DNA of 64,000 nt. Origin: Ramlibacter sp. Lineage in GTDB: Bacteria > Pseudomonadota > Gammaproteobacteria > Burkholderiales > Burkholderiaceae_C. The notes under the pieces are model-generated. The model was not told the DNA's origin and ran no database searches. It was given only the letters and a program-made list of their open reading frames with translations. A program made the position numbers and the translations under genes. Of this stretch, positions 46,302-53,211 are shown in pieces. Location: NCBI GenBank assembly GCA_019635415.1, contig JAHBZN010000002.1, positions 248,001-312,000 on the forward strand. Reading direction: 5' to 3'. Position 1 is the stretch's first letter, and every line of letters begins with the position of its first letter.

Positions 46302-47327
46302 ATGCATCTGCGCGCATATCGAACCTTTGATAAGGTCGCCCGCCGAATCCAGTTGCTGTACGAGGTGACTATTCACTCCTATGGCGTGATGTACGAGGCA
46401 GGTCGACAAAAGCTGCGCGACAAGAAGGCCCTTGGCGAATCAATTGACATTGAGTTGGAGAGTCGCACAGTCAAGCGTCCGCTGAAGATCCTCGCATTCC
46501 ACTCCCGAGACGTGTATCCGCACATGCTCCGTGCGAACCTGCTGGTGCGGCTAGTGACCGCATTCGAAGTGTTTTTGGTCGATGCGGTAGAAGAGGTCGC
46601 CGAACGCTCGGACACGCCATTCGAGATTGACGCCCGTGTCGAAATGAGTCAACGCCAGTTTCTTGCGTTGGGCAAACAGCAGCTTGTGAAAGATTACGTG
46701 GTACGCAGAACTACTCGCCAGATGACGAGCGGTGGGCTGGATGAGATTCGCAAGTTCTACACGAAGTGTCTCGGCGTGGACGTGCATCCTCCAACTCTCA
46801 CCTTGACTGAACTGCAGGAAATTCACGAGCGGCGACACATTCATGTTCATCGAGCGGGGTACGCAGATGAGCAGTACGTACATAAGTATCCAGCCACTGG
46901 AGCGAAGATCGATCAAGTGCTTCCCGTCGCGGAAACGTACTTGCTGCGGGCCATCGAAGTACTTTCCCAGTCAGCGGAACACGTCCACCAAGCCGTGACT
47001 GCAAAGTACCCGGCGCCTCCGATCTGGACGTATCTTGACGGTAGCCAATCCATTGCCGCGACGGTTGATCAGTTAATGGTTGTCAGTGCCACCGTCGCGA
47101 ATTTCCAGAGCGCAGCGTCTCTTCTGAACTTGACTGCTCCTCTCAAAGGGACCCACACGATAACTTCCGTTGTGGTCTGGGTGGGTACGCGTGGAGGCGA
47201 GGTAAGGTGGCTCGTTGGCGGATCGACAGAAGAGATGACGCTCTTCTTCCGACTTCTTTCTGCTCGGGAGCACGGGGGAGACATCTCAAACGTTGACTAT
47301 TTCAAGGTCAAGCGGGATGGTGCGTGA
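46302..47327 (+). CDS. HEPN-like protein in integron-type cassette 1
   Basis: 341 residues with no obvious membrane or export signal. The segment LQEIHERRHIHVHRAGYADE contains R178-x4-H183, the arrangement of the RNase active site of HEPN-domain proteins, set in a helical context (LLVRLVTAFEVFLVDAVEEV before it). Similar proteins are often labelled RiboL-PSP-HEPN or hypothetical. The C-terminal 100 residues are of unknown type. It is preceded by a GTTRRRY box and followed eight bases later by an attC-like site, so it looks like a mobile cassette. Codon use is less GC-biased than that of the flanking operons. A nuclease or toxin role is inference. Confidence 0.55.
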   Translation: MHLRAYRTFDKVARRIQLLYEVTIHSYGVMYEAGRQKLRDKKALGESIDIELESRTVKRPLKILAFHSRDVYPHMLRANLLVRLVTAFEVFLVDAVEEVAERSDTPFEIDARVEMSQRQFLALGKQQLVKDYVVRRTTRQMTSGGLDEIRKFYTKCLGVDVHPPTLTLTELQEIHERRHIHVHRAGYADEQYVHKYPATGAKIDQVLPVAETYLLRAIEVLSQSAEHVHQAVTAKYPAPPIWTYLDGSQSIAATVDQLMVVSATVANFQSAASLLNLTAPLKGTHTITSVVVWVGTRGGEVRWLVGGSTEEMTLFFRLLSAREHGGDISNVDYFKVKRDGA

Positions 47328-47334
47328 GCATGTG

Positions 47335-47395
47335 GCCTAACAAGTCGTTTGATGCGGGCACTCAGCGGGGCGGGCCCGGACGTCTCCAGTTGGGC
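47335..47395 (+). other. attC-like integron recombination site 1
   Basis: GCCTAAC (RYYYAAC box, 47335-47341) and GTTGGGC (GTTRRRY box, 47389-47395) are 61 bases end to end, a usual attC length. The AAGTCGTTTGATGCGGGC after the first box is like known attC left arms. The right arm is poorly complementary, so this site is diverged or partly replaced. It begins eight bases after the stop codon of the HEPN-like gene. Confidence 0.62.
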
Positions 47396-47505
47396 ATACT
47401 TCTCCAAGCGCCATGCCGCTGCGCGCCGGTCACTCCGAAGTGGCAGCACCAGGAGCGCATCGCGCAGCAGAGGAGCCCAACCGCACCAACGAAGTCCGTC
47501 GACCG

Positions 47506-48639
47506 ATGCTGATATTCATCGATACCAACATCTTCTTCAATCATTGGCACCTGCGGGCGCCACTCTTTGAACTGCTCGCAAATTTCGTCGGCAATGAGCG
47601 CGCGACCGTGCTCGTGTCCGATGTGGTCTGCGAAGAAATGAACGCGAAGTTCCGGTCGGAGCGAGCCTCAGCGGGGAAGGACTTGGCGAAGGCAATTCGC
47701 CGCGCCAGTGACTTCCAGCTAGAGCCGCAACCCATTGTTGCCCCTGCACTGGACGAAACATACGACTTCCGAGAGATTCTGAAGGCTCGGTTCGAGAATC
47801 TCACGATTGTTTCCTGCGATACGGTCCCGCACTCGTTGCTCGTTGCACGAGCTATCGGATCCGTTAGGCCCTTCCGGGATAACGAAAAGGGCTATCGAGA
47901 CAGTCTGATGTGGCTCTCCCTCCTAGCGCACCTCAGGACCGAGCATTCGAATCGGGGTCAACTAGTGTTCATCAATGCGAACTCAAATGACTTCTTTCGC
48001 ATAGATTCGACAGGGCTGAAGCTGCACGCCGACCTCGAAGCTGACTTGTCGAAAGAGGGCTTCTCGGGAACGCTCCGTCCGTTCACATCCCTCAAAGATT
48101 TTGCAGATGCGGAGATCGACAAGGTTCTGCACAGTATTAGACACGAGGAGTTTGAGGAGCGCCTTGGCAGTGAGATGGAGGAACTCGCTGCGGACGCGGC
48201 GATTGATTATTTACAGCAGATGTCGTTGCCAGCGGCCCAAGAGTTCTTAGAAGAAGATGCAGACTTGCCCAGGCGCTGCGCGAGGGCAATTCGAACATTC
48301 ACAGTTGAAGACTACGAGGGTGTCGAGGATCCAGAGGTGCTCTCGCTTTCAACCCTGTCCGGTGGATCGCTTTACGTTCAGTATCGCTTCAATCTTCTGA
48401 CCGTCATGTACACGGTGGAAGTATCCACTGAGGATTACTTAGCAAACGTAGACGAATTCAATGAGGAGTTCATCAACGTTGACGTGCAAGAGCGACTCGT
48501 TCAGATGCAAACGTTTCGACGCATCGACTTCGATGCGAGTCTCGCTTTCGAGCCAAAGGCGGAAGAGTTTACGTCAGTTTCAATCGACCGCGCCGTCCCG
48601 AGGCCGCTGCGAAGAGGGCGACTAAGGTCGTATGGGTAA
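47506..48639 (+). CDS. PIN-domain protein in integron-type cassette 2
   Basis: 377 residues. The N-terminal half is a PIN-like nuclease: MLIFIDTNIFF gives Asp6, SDVVCEEMNAKF gives Glu43/44, EKGYRDSLMW gives Asp132 and FINANSNDFF gives a fourth acid near 162, the usual set that binds Mg or Mn for RNA cleavage. The layout matches PIN proteins of the DUF4935 type. The C-terminal half, acidic and rich in Glu and Asp, is not recognised. The ATG at 47506 opens the first PIN strand. An in-frame ATG at 47413 would add 31 residues of attC-like origin. It lies between two attC-like sites and all island genes have the same direction. Confidence 0.7.
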   Translation: MLIFIDTNIFFNHWHLRAPLFELLANFVGNERATVLVSDVVCEEMNAKFRSERASAGKDLAKAIRRASDFQLEPQPIVAPALDETYDFREILKARFENLTIVSCDTVPHSLLVARAIGSVRPFRDNEKGYRDSLMWLSLLAHLRTEHSNRGQLVFINANSNDFFRIDSTGLKLHADLEADLSKEGFSGTLRPFTSLKDFADAEIDKVLHSIRHEEFEERLGSEMEELAADAAIDYLQQMSLPAAQEFLEEDADLPRRCARAIRTFTVEDYEGVEDPEVLSLSTLSGGSLYVQYRFNLLTVMYTVEVSTEDYLANVDEFNEEFINVDVQERLVQMQTFRRIDFDASLAFEPKAEEFTSVSIDRAVPRPLRRGRLRSYG

Positions 48640-48714
48640 AGGCGCCCACGTGGTTGCACTTTGCGTGGTCCGGGGGCCGCGGCCTAACAGGTTGTTCGAC
48701 ACGGACGCGGAGCT

Positions 48715-49106
48715 TGCCCCAGTTTCGTTGACACTCTTACCTAACGGAGAGAGTGCTCATGGCAAAGAGAATTGGGTCGGCGGAGGTCAAGCAGTACAGC
48801 CTTGAGTTCAAGCTCAAGGCGGTGCAGCTGAGCGATCAGCCTGGCGTACTGGTCAAGGATGTTGCGCAATCGCTGTGCACACATCCTTTCATGCTGTCGA
48901 AGTGGCGCAAGCAAGTTCGCGATGGCGAGCTGGCCGGCGATTTGCCGCCCCTTGAACCCCAGGAAGCTGCCGAACTGCGCCAAACCTTGAGCAGCTATAT
49001 TCGCTTCTACAACGAGCAGCGGCTGCATTCATCTCTGCAATACTTACCACCCGCTGAATATTAACGTCGAGCGAATCGAGAAACCCTTGTCAACTAAACC
49101 GGTACA
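48715..49106 (+). mobile_element. Internally deleted IS3-family element (392 bp)
   Basis: The left end TGCCCCAGTTTCGTTGACA (48715-48733) and the right end TGTCAACTAAACCGGTACA (49088-49106) are inverted repeats with four mismatches in 19 and begin TG and end CA as in the IS3 family. Only a fused OrfA/OrfB remnant lies inside. No clear target duplication is visible, which suggests an old insertion or later change. Confidence 0.72.
48753..49064 (+). pseudogene. IS3-family OrfA fused to the OrfB C-terminus
   Basis: 103 codons. Residues 1 to about 65 are an OrfA helix-turn-helix (YSLEFKLKAVQLSDQPGVLV then SKWRKQVRDGELAG). The end, LSSYIRFYNEQRLHSSLQYL, is the C-terminus of an OrfB integrase core. 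The DDE catalytic part between them has been deleted with the frame intact. The product cannot catalyse transposition. It might still bind the element ends. Confidence 0.82.
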
Positions 49107-49115
49107 AGTTCCCAC

Positions 49116-49178
49116 GTTGCGGCAAGGGGCCGCACGGCGCCGTTGGAAATCGTGCACCGTGCGGCCCCTTGCCGCAAC
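49116..49178. repeat. 22-bp perfect inverted repeat
   Basis: Arms at 49116-49137 (beginning GTTGCGGCAAGGGGCCGC) and 49157-49178 (ending GCGGCCCCTTGCCGCAAC) are perfectly complementary over 22 bases and flank a 19-base loop. It lies ten bases after the IS end, inside attC-like site 2, and could be its variable terminal stem. Confidence 0.85.
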
Positions 49179-49205
49179 TTGCCGGTTACCTTCACGTTGG
49201 GCCTC

Positions 49206-49949
49206 ATGAACAACACACTCGATTCGGACATCGCCGCCATGACGCTTGGTGACGGCGAAAAATGGGGACTTCAGGTCTATCGAAACTATTCGCGAGCCTT
49301 CGGAGAGCACCGATTTAAGGCGTTTGCCGAACGAGCTGTACCGTTCGAGGCAGAGGTAAAGCTGTTCGAGCAAGTTGCTGCACTTGTGGTCTCCGAGGAA
49401 GCTCGCGTTGTTCCAGTGATTGCCGCTGCTTATGCTGATGACCGGCTGGAGGAGATGTTTAAGCGCGAAATTCCGGAGGGTGTCCCCGGAGGGCGCAGCG
49501 CGCTAATGTCCGGATTTGGCCCGTTAGCAAGATTCTCGCAGCGGATTCAAATGGCCTTTGCCTTCGGCTGGCTCAGCAAAGATCTACTGATCGAGTTTGA
49601 TCACATCCGGAAGATCCGCAATGATTTATCCCACAAGTGGGACATTGAGCTACTTGAGCGAAGAATGAAGGAACTCATTGAAGAAAAGCAGGTGCCATTC
49701 GAAGAGCAGTTGGGCGACGGTGTGAGTCTGCCGGAAAACTTTCATGAATCTATGCAACCCCTAGATCGCTTTAGGGTTCGAGCCATCTGGATGCTTGGGC
49801 GACTCACCTACGAAACTCATCTTTGGGTGCCTGCGCTAAAAGCCGGTATTGCGCCAGAGGAAGCTTTGTACAGCCCGAATGCTCCGTTAATGCTGCGCGC
49901 GATAGCAGCAATATCGGTCGCCTCCACCAAGGCGGTCGCGCGCATATGA
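49206..49949 (+). CDS. MltR/HEPN-like protein in integron-type cassette 3
   Basis: 247 residues, soluble and mostly helical. FDHIRKIRNDLSHKWD contains R138-N139-x3-H143, the classic HEPN RNx3H motif, in the setting seen in the mannitol repressor MltR family (IRNDLSH after a long helix). MltR proteins lack a DNA-binding HTH, and their relatives include RNA-cleaving HEPN toxins. Function therefore uncertain: regulator-like or nuclease. The ATG at 49206 follows the GTTGGGC box by three bases. The next attC-like site begins one base after the stop codon. Confidence 0.65.
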   Translation: MNNTLDSDIAAMTLGDGEKWGLQVYRNYSRAFGEHRFKAFAERAVPFEAEVKLFEQVAALVVSEEARVVPVIAAAYADDRLEEMFKREIPEGVPGGRSALMSGFGPLARFSQRIQMAFAFGWLSKDLLIEFDHIRKIRNDLSHKWDIELLERRMKELIEEKQVPFEEQLGDGVSLPENFHESMQPLDRFRVRAIWMLGRLTYETHLWVPALKAGIAPEEALYSPNAPLMLRAIAAISVASTKAVARI

Positions 49950-49950
49950 G

Positions 49951-50008
49951 GCCCAACCCGGCATTCCAGCGGACCGTCTCCGGCAGCCGCTGAATTTCAA
50001 CGTTAATT
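49951..50008 (+). other. attC-like integron recombination site 3
   Basis: GCCCAAC (49951-49957) and GTTAATT (50002-50008, off the GTTRRRY consensus at one position) enclose complementary arms ATTCCAGCGG and CCGCTGAAT, with one unpaired C as the expected extrahelical base. Length 58 bases. This is the clearest attC of the island by arm structure. Confidence 0.75.
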
Positions 50009-50068
50009 CGCAACTCACATGAATTGGCATGGGGGTGAAAAGTTCATAAGCTGAAAGTCAAGTCGCAA

Positions 50069-50407
50069 ATGACTTCAATCACACTTTTCGCATTGCTGGC
50101 AGTCTTTTTGGGCTTGGCCATAGCGTGGACGTTGGGGAAGGGCGGTTCGAGCGGGGCAGGCGCTGCAGACTTTGTCGGATTTGCGCTTGCCGGTGTGCTA
50201 TTGGGTATTGGCCTTTGCCTGGGCACCGGCATTTCGCATGCGATCTGTTCTGCATTTACAAAGGTCTGCATGGCCACTACTGACACTACGGTATGGAGTC
50301 TTGCGTATCCACTCGTAGCCATCCCTGCTTATTGGATCGCCATGGCTGTTGGTGCTGCCAGCGCGAAGCATCGCGGGGGGCTTCCTTCCAACGAGAAACT
50401 GCGATGA
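50069..50407 (+). CDS. Small membrane protein, unknown
   Basis: 112 residues with about three hydrophobic helices (about 5-25, 33-52 and 77-98), Gly- and Ala-rich, and a short basic C-terminus. Two or three Cys lie in the loop HAICSAFTKVCMATTD. No family recognised. It begins 60 bases after attC-like site 3, so it may be a fourth cassette gene without its own downstream site. It overlaps the DUF2200 remnant by four bases (ATGA). Confidence 0.5.
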   Translation: MTSITLFALLAVFLGLAIAWTLGKGGSSGAGAADFVGFALAGVLLGIGLCLGTGISHAICSAFTKVCMATTDTTVWSLAYPLVAIPAYWIAMAVGAASAKHRGGLPSNEKLR

Positions 50408-50753
50408 CCGCCCACCGAATCTTCACCACCCCATTCGCCTCGGTCTACCCGCTGTATGTAAAAAAGGCCGAGCGCAAAGGCCGCACGCAGGCAGAGGTTG
50501 ACCGCATCATCTGCTGGCTCACCGGCTATGACCCGGCGGCCTGCTGCGGCAGATCGAACAGAAAAATGACTTCGACGCCTTCTTTGCCCAGGCGCCCGCC
50601 ATGCACCCCAACAGTTCGCTCATCAAGGGCGTGGTTTGCGGCGTGCGTGTGGAAGAAGTCGAGGATCCGCTGATGAAGAAGATTCGGCAGCTCGACAAAC
50701 TCGTTGATGAACTAGCCAAGGGCAAGGCCCTGGAGAAAATTCTCCGGCAATGA
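50404..50753 (+). pseudogene. DUF2200 family gene, frameshifted
   Basis: The first 45 codons read MTAHRIFTTPFASVYPLYVK...[14 protein letters not shown] and match the DUF2200 N-terminus. The next frame continues the family as [37 protein letters not shown] and [14 protein letters not shown] to a stop at 50753. A one-base loss near 50536-50540 explains the switch. Either a true pseudogene or a sequence error. The intact product would be about 116 residues, of unknown function. The stop overlaps the next start. Confidence 0.85.
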
Positions 50754-51436
50754 GTTCCACCTCCAGCAGCATGCCCAACCCCGCCCTGCAACTCCACCAG
50801 AACGGCTATGCGCTGTTGCGCCAGGCCATCCCGGCTGAGTGGCTGGCCGTCCTTCGCGCCGCGTTCGATGCGGGCGTGATGCCGTCCGACCAGTGGCCGG
50901 TGCCGCGCGCCGCGGGCTGGCGGCATTCGATGCTCGACCTTGACCGCCAGGTGCAAGCCGTGTGTCGCCTGCCGGTGTTGCTGGCCGCGGCGGGGGCCTT
51001 GATCGGCGAGCGCTTCTTCCTCGCGCAGGTCGAGGGGCGCGAGCCGCTGGCGGGCGGCGGCCATCAGGGGCTGCACCGCGACCTGTCGGCCGGGCGGCCG
51101 GGCGACACCGTGAATGCGCTGGCCTACCTGGACGACTATGGCCCAGCCAACGGCGCGACCCGACTGGTTCCCGGCAGTCATCGCACCACCCCCAGTGAGC
51201 GGCCGCTTGACTCGAATGACGAGTCCCGTGCGCTGCAGATGTCGGGCGTGGCCGGCGACATCCTGGTGTTCGATGCCGACCTGCTGCACGGCGGCAGCCT
51301 GAACCCGACCGGAGGGCGCCGCCGCTCCCTGCTGATGGGCTTTTTTTCCGAATCCCGATACGACGCGCACTGTGAAACGGCCGGCCTTCGCGGCATCCGG
51401 ATGGACACGTCGGAAAGATTCGATCCGCCGTCCTAG
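50750..51436 (+). CDS. Phytanoyl-CoA dioxygenase (PhyH) family protein
   Basis: 228 residues. The double-stranded beta-helix oxygenase fold is suggested by [20 protein letters not shown], where HRD is the HxD iron ligand pair, and by [20 protein letters not shown] with the distal His and the Arg that binds 2-oxoglutarate. The reaction would be hydroxylation of a small molecule. Substrate unknown. The start overlaps the DUF2200 remnant stop by four bases. Confidence 0.85.
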   Translation: MSSTSSSMPNPALQLHQNGYALLRQAIPAEWLAVLRAAFDAGVMPSDQWPVPRAAGWRHSMLDLDRQVQAVCRLPVLLAAAGALIGERFFLAQVEGREPLAGGGHQGLHRDLSAGRPGDTVNALAYLDDYGPANGATRLVPGSHRTTPSERPLDSNDESRALQMSGVAGDILVFDADLLHGGSLNPTGGRRRSLLMGFFSESRYDAHCETAGLRGIRMDTSERFDPPS

Positions 51437-51475
51437 CCGCGGGCCGTGTCTGGTGGGGGCTATAGTGGCATCGTC

Positions 51476-51814
51476 ATGAACGAACCCCCTCGCGTCCTCA
51501 AATGGTTGTTCTGGCTGTCGGCCGGATCGTTGATCGCTTTCTGCCTGCTGTTTGGCTTGCCGTTTTTGTCCAGCATAACCGCAGGTCAAGTCATCGCCTT
51601 GGCAGGCTGCAAGCCGCCGTCGTTCGACGCGCAGGCCGTGTGCCCGCCGGGCAGCTTTGCCACGCCATTCATCCCACTGAGCCACTGGATGACCAGCCTG
51701 GTGGCGCCGCTGATTCTGATCAAGAACTTTGGCATCGCGCTGCTCATCTGGGCGGGCCTGTCTTTCGTGCTCGGGCTGCTCAGCGGCGCGCTGAGCAAAC
51801 AGGCGGGCGACTGA
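51476..51814 (+). CDS. Small membrane protein, unknown
   Basis: 112 residues from the ATG at 51476. Two hydrophobic segments (about 10-33 and 68-103, the second long enough for two helices) flank a loop with two Cys (GCKPPSFDAQAVCPPGSF) that may form a disulfide. Family not recognised. It lies 40 bases after the PhyH gene and converges on the minus-strand reductase gene, 14 bases between stops. Confidence 0.6.
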   Translation: MNEPPRVLKWLFWLSAGSLIAFCLLFGLPFLSSITAGQVIALAGCKPPSFDAQAVCPPGSFATPFIPLSHWMTSLVAPLILIKNFGIALLIWAGLSFVLGLLSGALSKQAGD

Positions 51815-51828
51815 GTCCGCTGTCGCGC

Positions 51829-53061
51829 TCAGTTCACCGCAAACGTCAGCCCCGCGCGCTGCTGCAGCCGCTCCACCAGCGCCAGGCCCATGGCGGCGCC
51901 GGGCGTCCACACGCCGCCGGTGGTCATGTGTCGGTTCACGTCGTTGACCAGGCACAGCGCGCTCTCGCTGATGAGCTTGCAGGTGGAGCCGTAGCCCGGG
52001 TCGCGGTCGCCTTTCACGGTGGCGCTCAGGCGCTCGCCGCTGGCGGTCTCGCCCACAAACAGCACCTCGTAGCGGCCCCGTTCGCGTTGTGACGCGCTCG
52101 GGCCCTGGCCCGGTTGCGGCAATGCAAAGCGCTGGATGAGTGCGCGGGCCGGGCCCAGGCCCAGCAGCTTGTTCTGCACCCAGGTGGCACGAGCCAGCGC
52201 TCGCGCCTTCTTCTGGCCCAGCAGGCCGTCGCCCGTGAACATGCGCTCGCTGTATACAAAGCCCTTGCCCCAGGGGTGGCCGCGCAGCGCATGGGTGCGG
52301 TGCACGTTCTTGGTGTTGATGGTGGCCATCACGAACGGGCCGGTCCAGCCCCCCGCCCAATCGTCGTACCCGGCGCGTTGGTCATCGGGCTGGGGTGGGC
52401 CGGTGAATCCGGGCGTGAGCGCAAAAGGGTTGTCCAGCGCACGCGCCAGTGAGGGGTCGTGGCCAACGGCGGCGAGCGTGGCCATCAGGCTGGCCGCGGT
52501 GCCGCCCGACAGGCCGCCCTTCATGACCTTGACGCGGCCATGCACGCGCGTCAGCGGCTCGCCCAGGCGCTGCTGCGCCTGATGCTGCAGGAAGACCACG
52601 CCCAGATCGAACGGAATGGAGTCAAACCCGCAGGAAAAAACAATCCGTGCGCCGCTTGCCGCGGCCAGCCCCTGCAGCCGCGGAATCTGCTGCGCCATCC
52701 ACACCGGCTCGCCGCACAGGTCCACGTAGTCGGTGCCGGCCTGCGCGCAGGCCTTCACCAGCTCATTGCCGTGCAGCTGGTACGGCCCCACGGTGGTGAT
52801 GACGGCCCGGGTCCGCGCCACCAGCGCCCGCAGGGCCTCGGGGTCGGTGGCGTCAGCCACATGCAGGGGCAGGTCGGGCCCGATGCCCAGTTCATCGCGC
52901 ACCTGGGCCAGCTTGGCCTGGCGGCGGCCCGCCATGGCCCAGCGCACCGGGCCCCCGGTGCCATAGGTGCTGTGCAGGTACTGGGCCACGAGCCGGCCGG
53001 TGAAGCCGGTGGCACCGAACACGATGAGGTCAAGCGGAGCGGACATGCGCCATGGTCGCAT
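51829..53061 (-). CDS. Saccharopine dehydrogenase-like / trans-acting enoyl reductase family protein
   Basis: 410 residues. The Rossmann start LIVFGATGFTGRLVAQYL is followed by TVGPYQLHGNELVKACAQAG, YVDLCGEP and ARIVFSCGFDSIPFDLG, the pattern of the trans-acting enoyl reductase subgroup of saccharopine dehydrogenase-like proteins. Such proteins reduce double bonds in lipid synthesis in mycobacteria. The role here is unknown. The ATG at 53061 has a GGGGGA box. An ATG five codons downstream (53046) has none. It diverges from the liv operon. Confidence 0.82.
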   Translation of the reverse strand: MRPWRMSAPLDLIVFGATGFTGRLVAQYLHSTYGTGGPVRWAMAGRRQAKLAQVRDELGIGPDLPLHVADATDPEALRALVARTRAVITTVGPYQLHGNELVKACAQAGTDYVDLCGEPVWMAQQIPRLQGLAAASGARIVFSCGFDSIPFDLGVVFLQHQAQQRLGEPLTRVHGRVKVMKGGLSGGTAASLMATLAAVGHDPSLARALDNPFALTPGFTGPPQPDDQRAGYDDWAGGWTGPFVMATINTKNVHRTHALRGHPWGKGFVYSERMFTGDGLLGQKKARALARATWVQNKLLGLGPARALIQRFALPQPGQGPSASQRERGRYEVLFVGETASGERLSATVKGDRDPGYGSTCKLISESALCLVNDVNRHMTTGGVWTPGAAMGLALVERLQQRAGLTFAVN

Positions 53062-53171
53062 GAATCCCCCGCAGCAGGGTGTCGCCCCGGGTGCGACGTC
53101 CCGCAGTGCAGAACACCAATTTCCATTTTGTCGGGTTTTCACCCTAGTTAATGGAATAGGCCCAAGAGATA

Positions 53172-53186
53172 AACGAGCGATCGATT
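53172..53186. promoter_or_regulatory. Possible TetR-type operator ahead of livG
   Basis: AACGAGCGATCGATT matches 11 of 14 positions of the core of the 31291-31304 TetR operator (AACGACCGTTCGTT) and has AACGA and TCG half-sites. It is 26 bases ahead of livG. Weak, and not shown to be used. Confidence 0.3.
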
Positions 53187-53211
53187 CACTCATACGAACG
53201 TTCCACTTTTC

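Larger units (their letters stand above)
48682..49202 (+). other. attC-like site 2, interrupted by a small IS3-type element
   Basis: GCCTAAC (48682-48688) and GTTGGGC (49196-49202) are the outer boxes. Between them lie a 392-bp IS derivative (48715-49106) and a long inverted repeat. Without the IS the site would be about 129 bases, within the range of long attC sites. The next start codon (49206) is three bases after the right box, as expected for a cassette boundary. Confidence 0.55.

Noticed and set aside
47476..47482. A GCCCAAC box between attC-like site 1 and the PIN gene
   Set aside because: It fits RYYYAAC but no GTTRRRY partner with complementary arms follows before the start codon.
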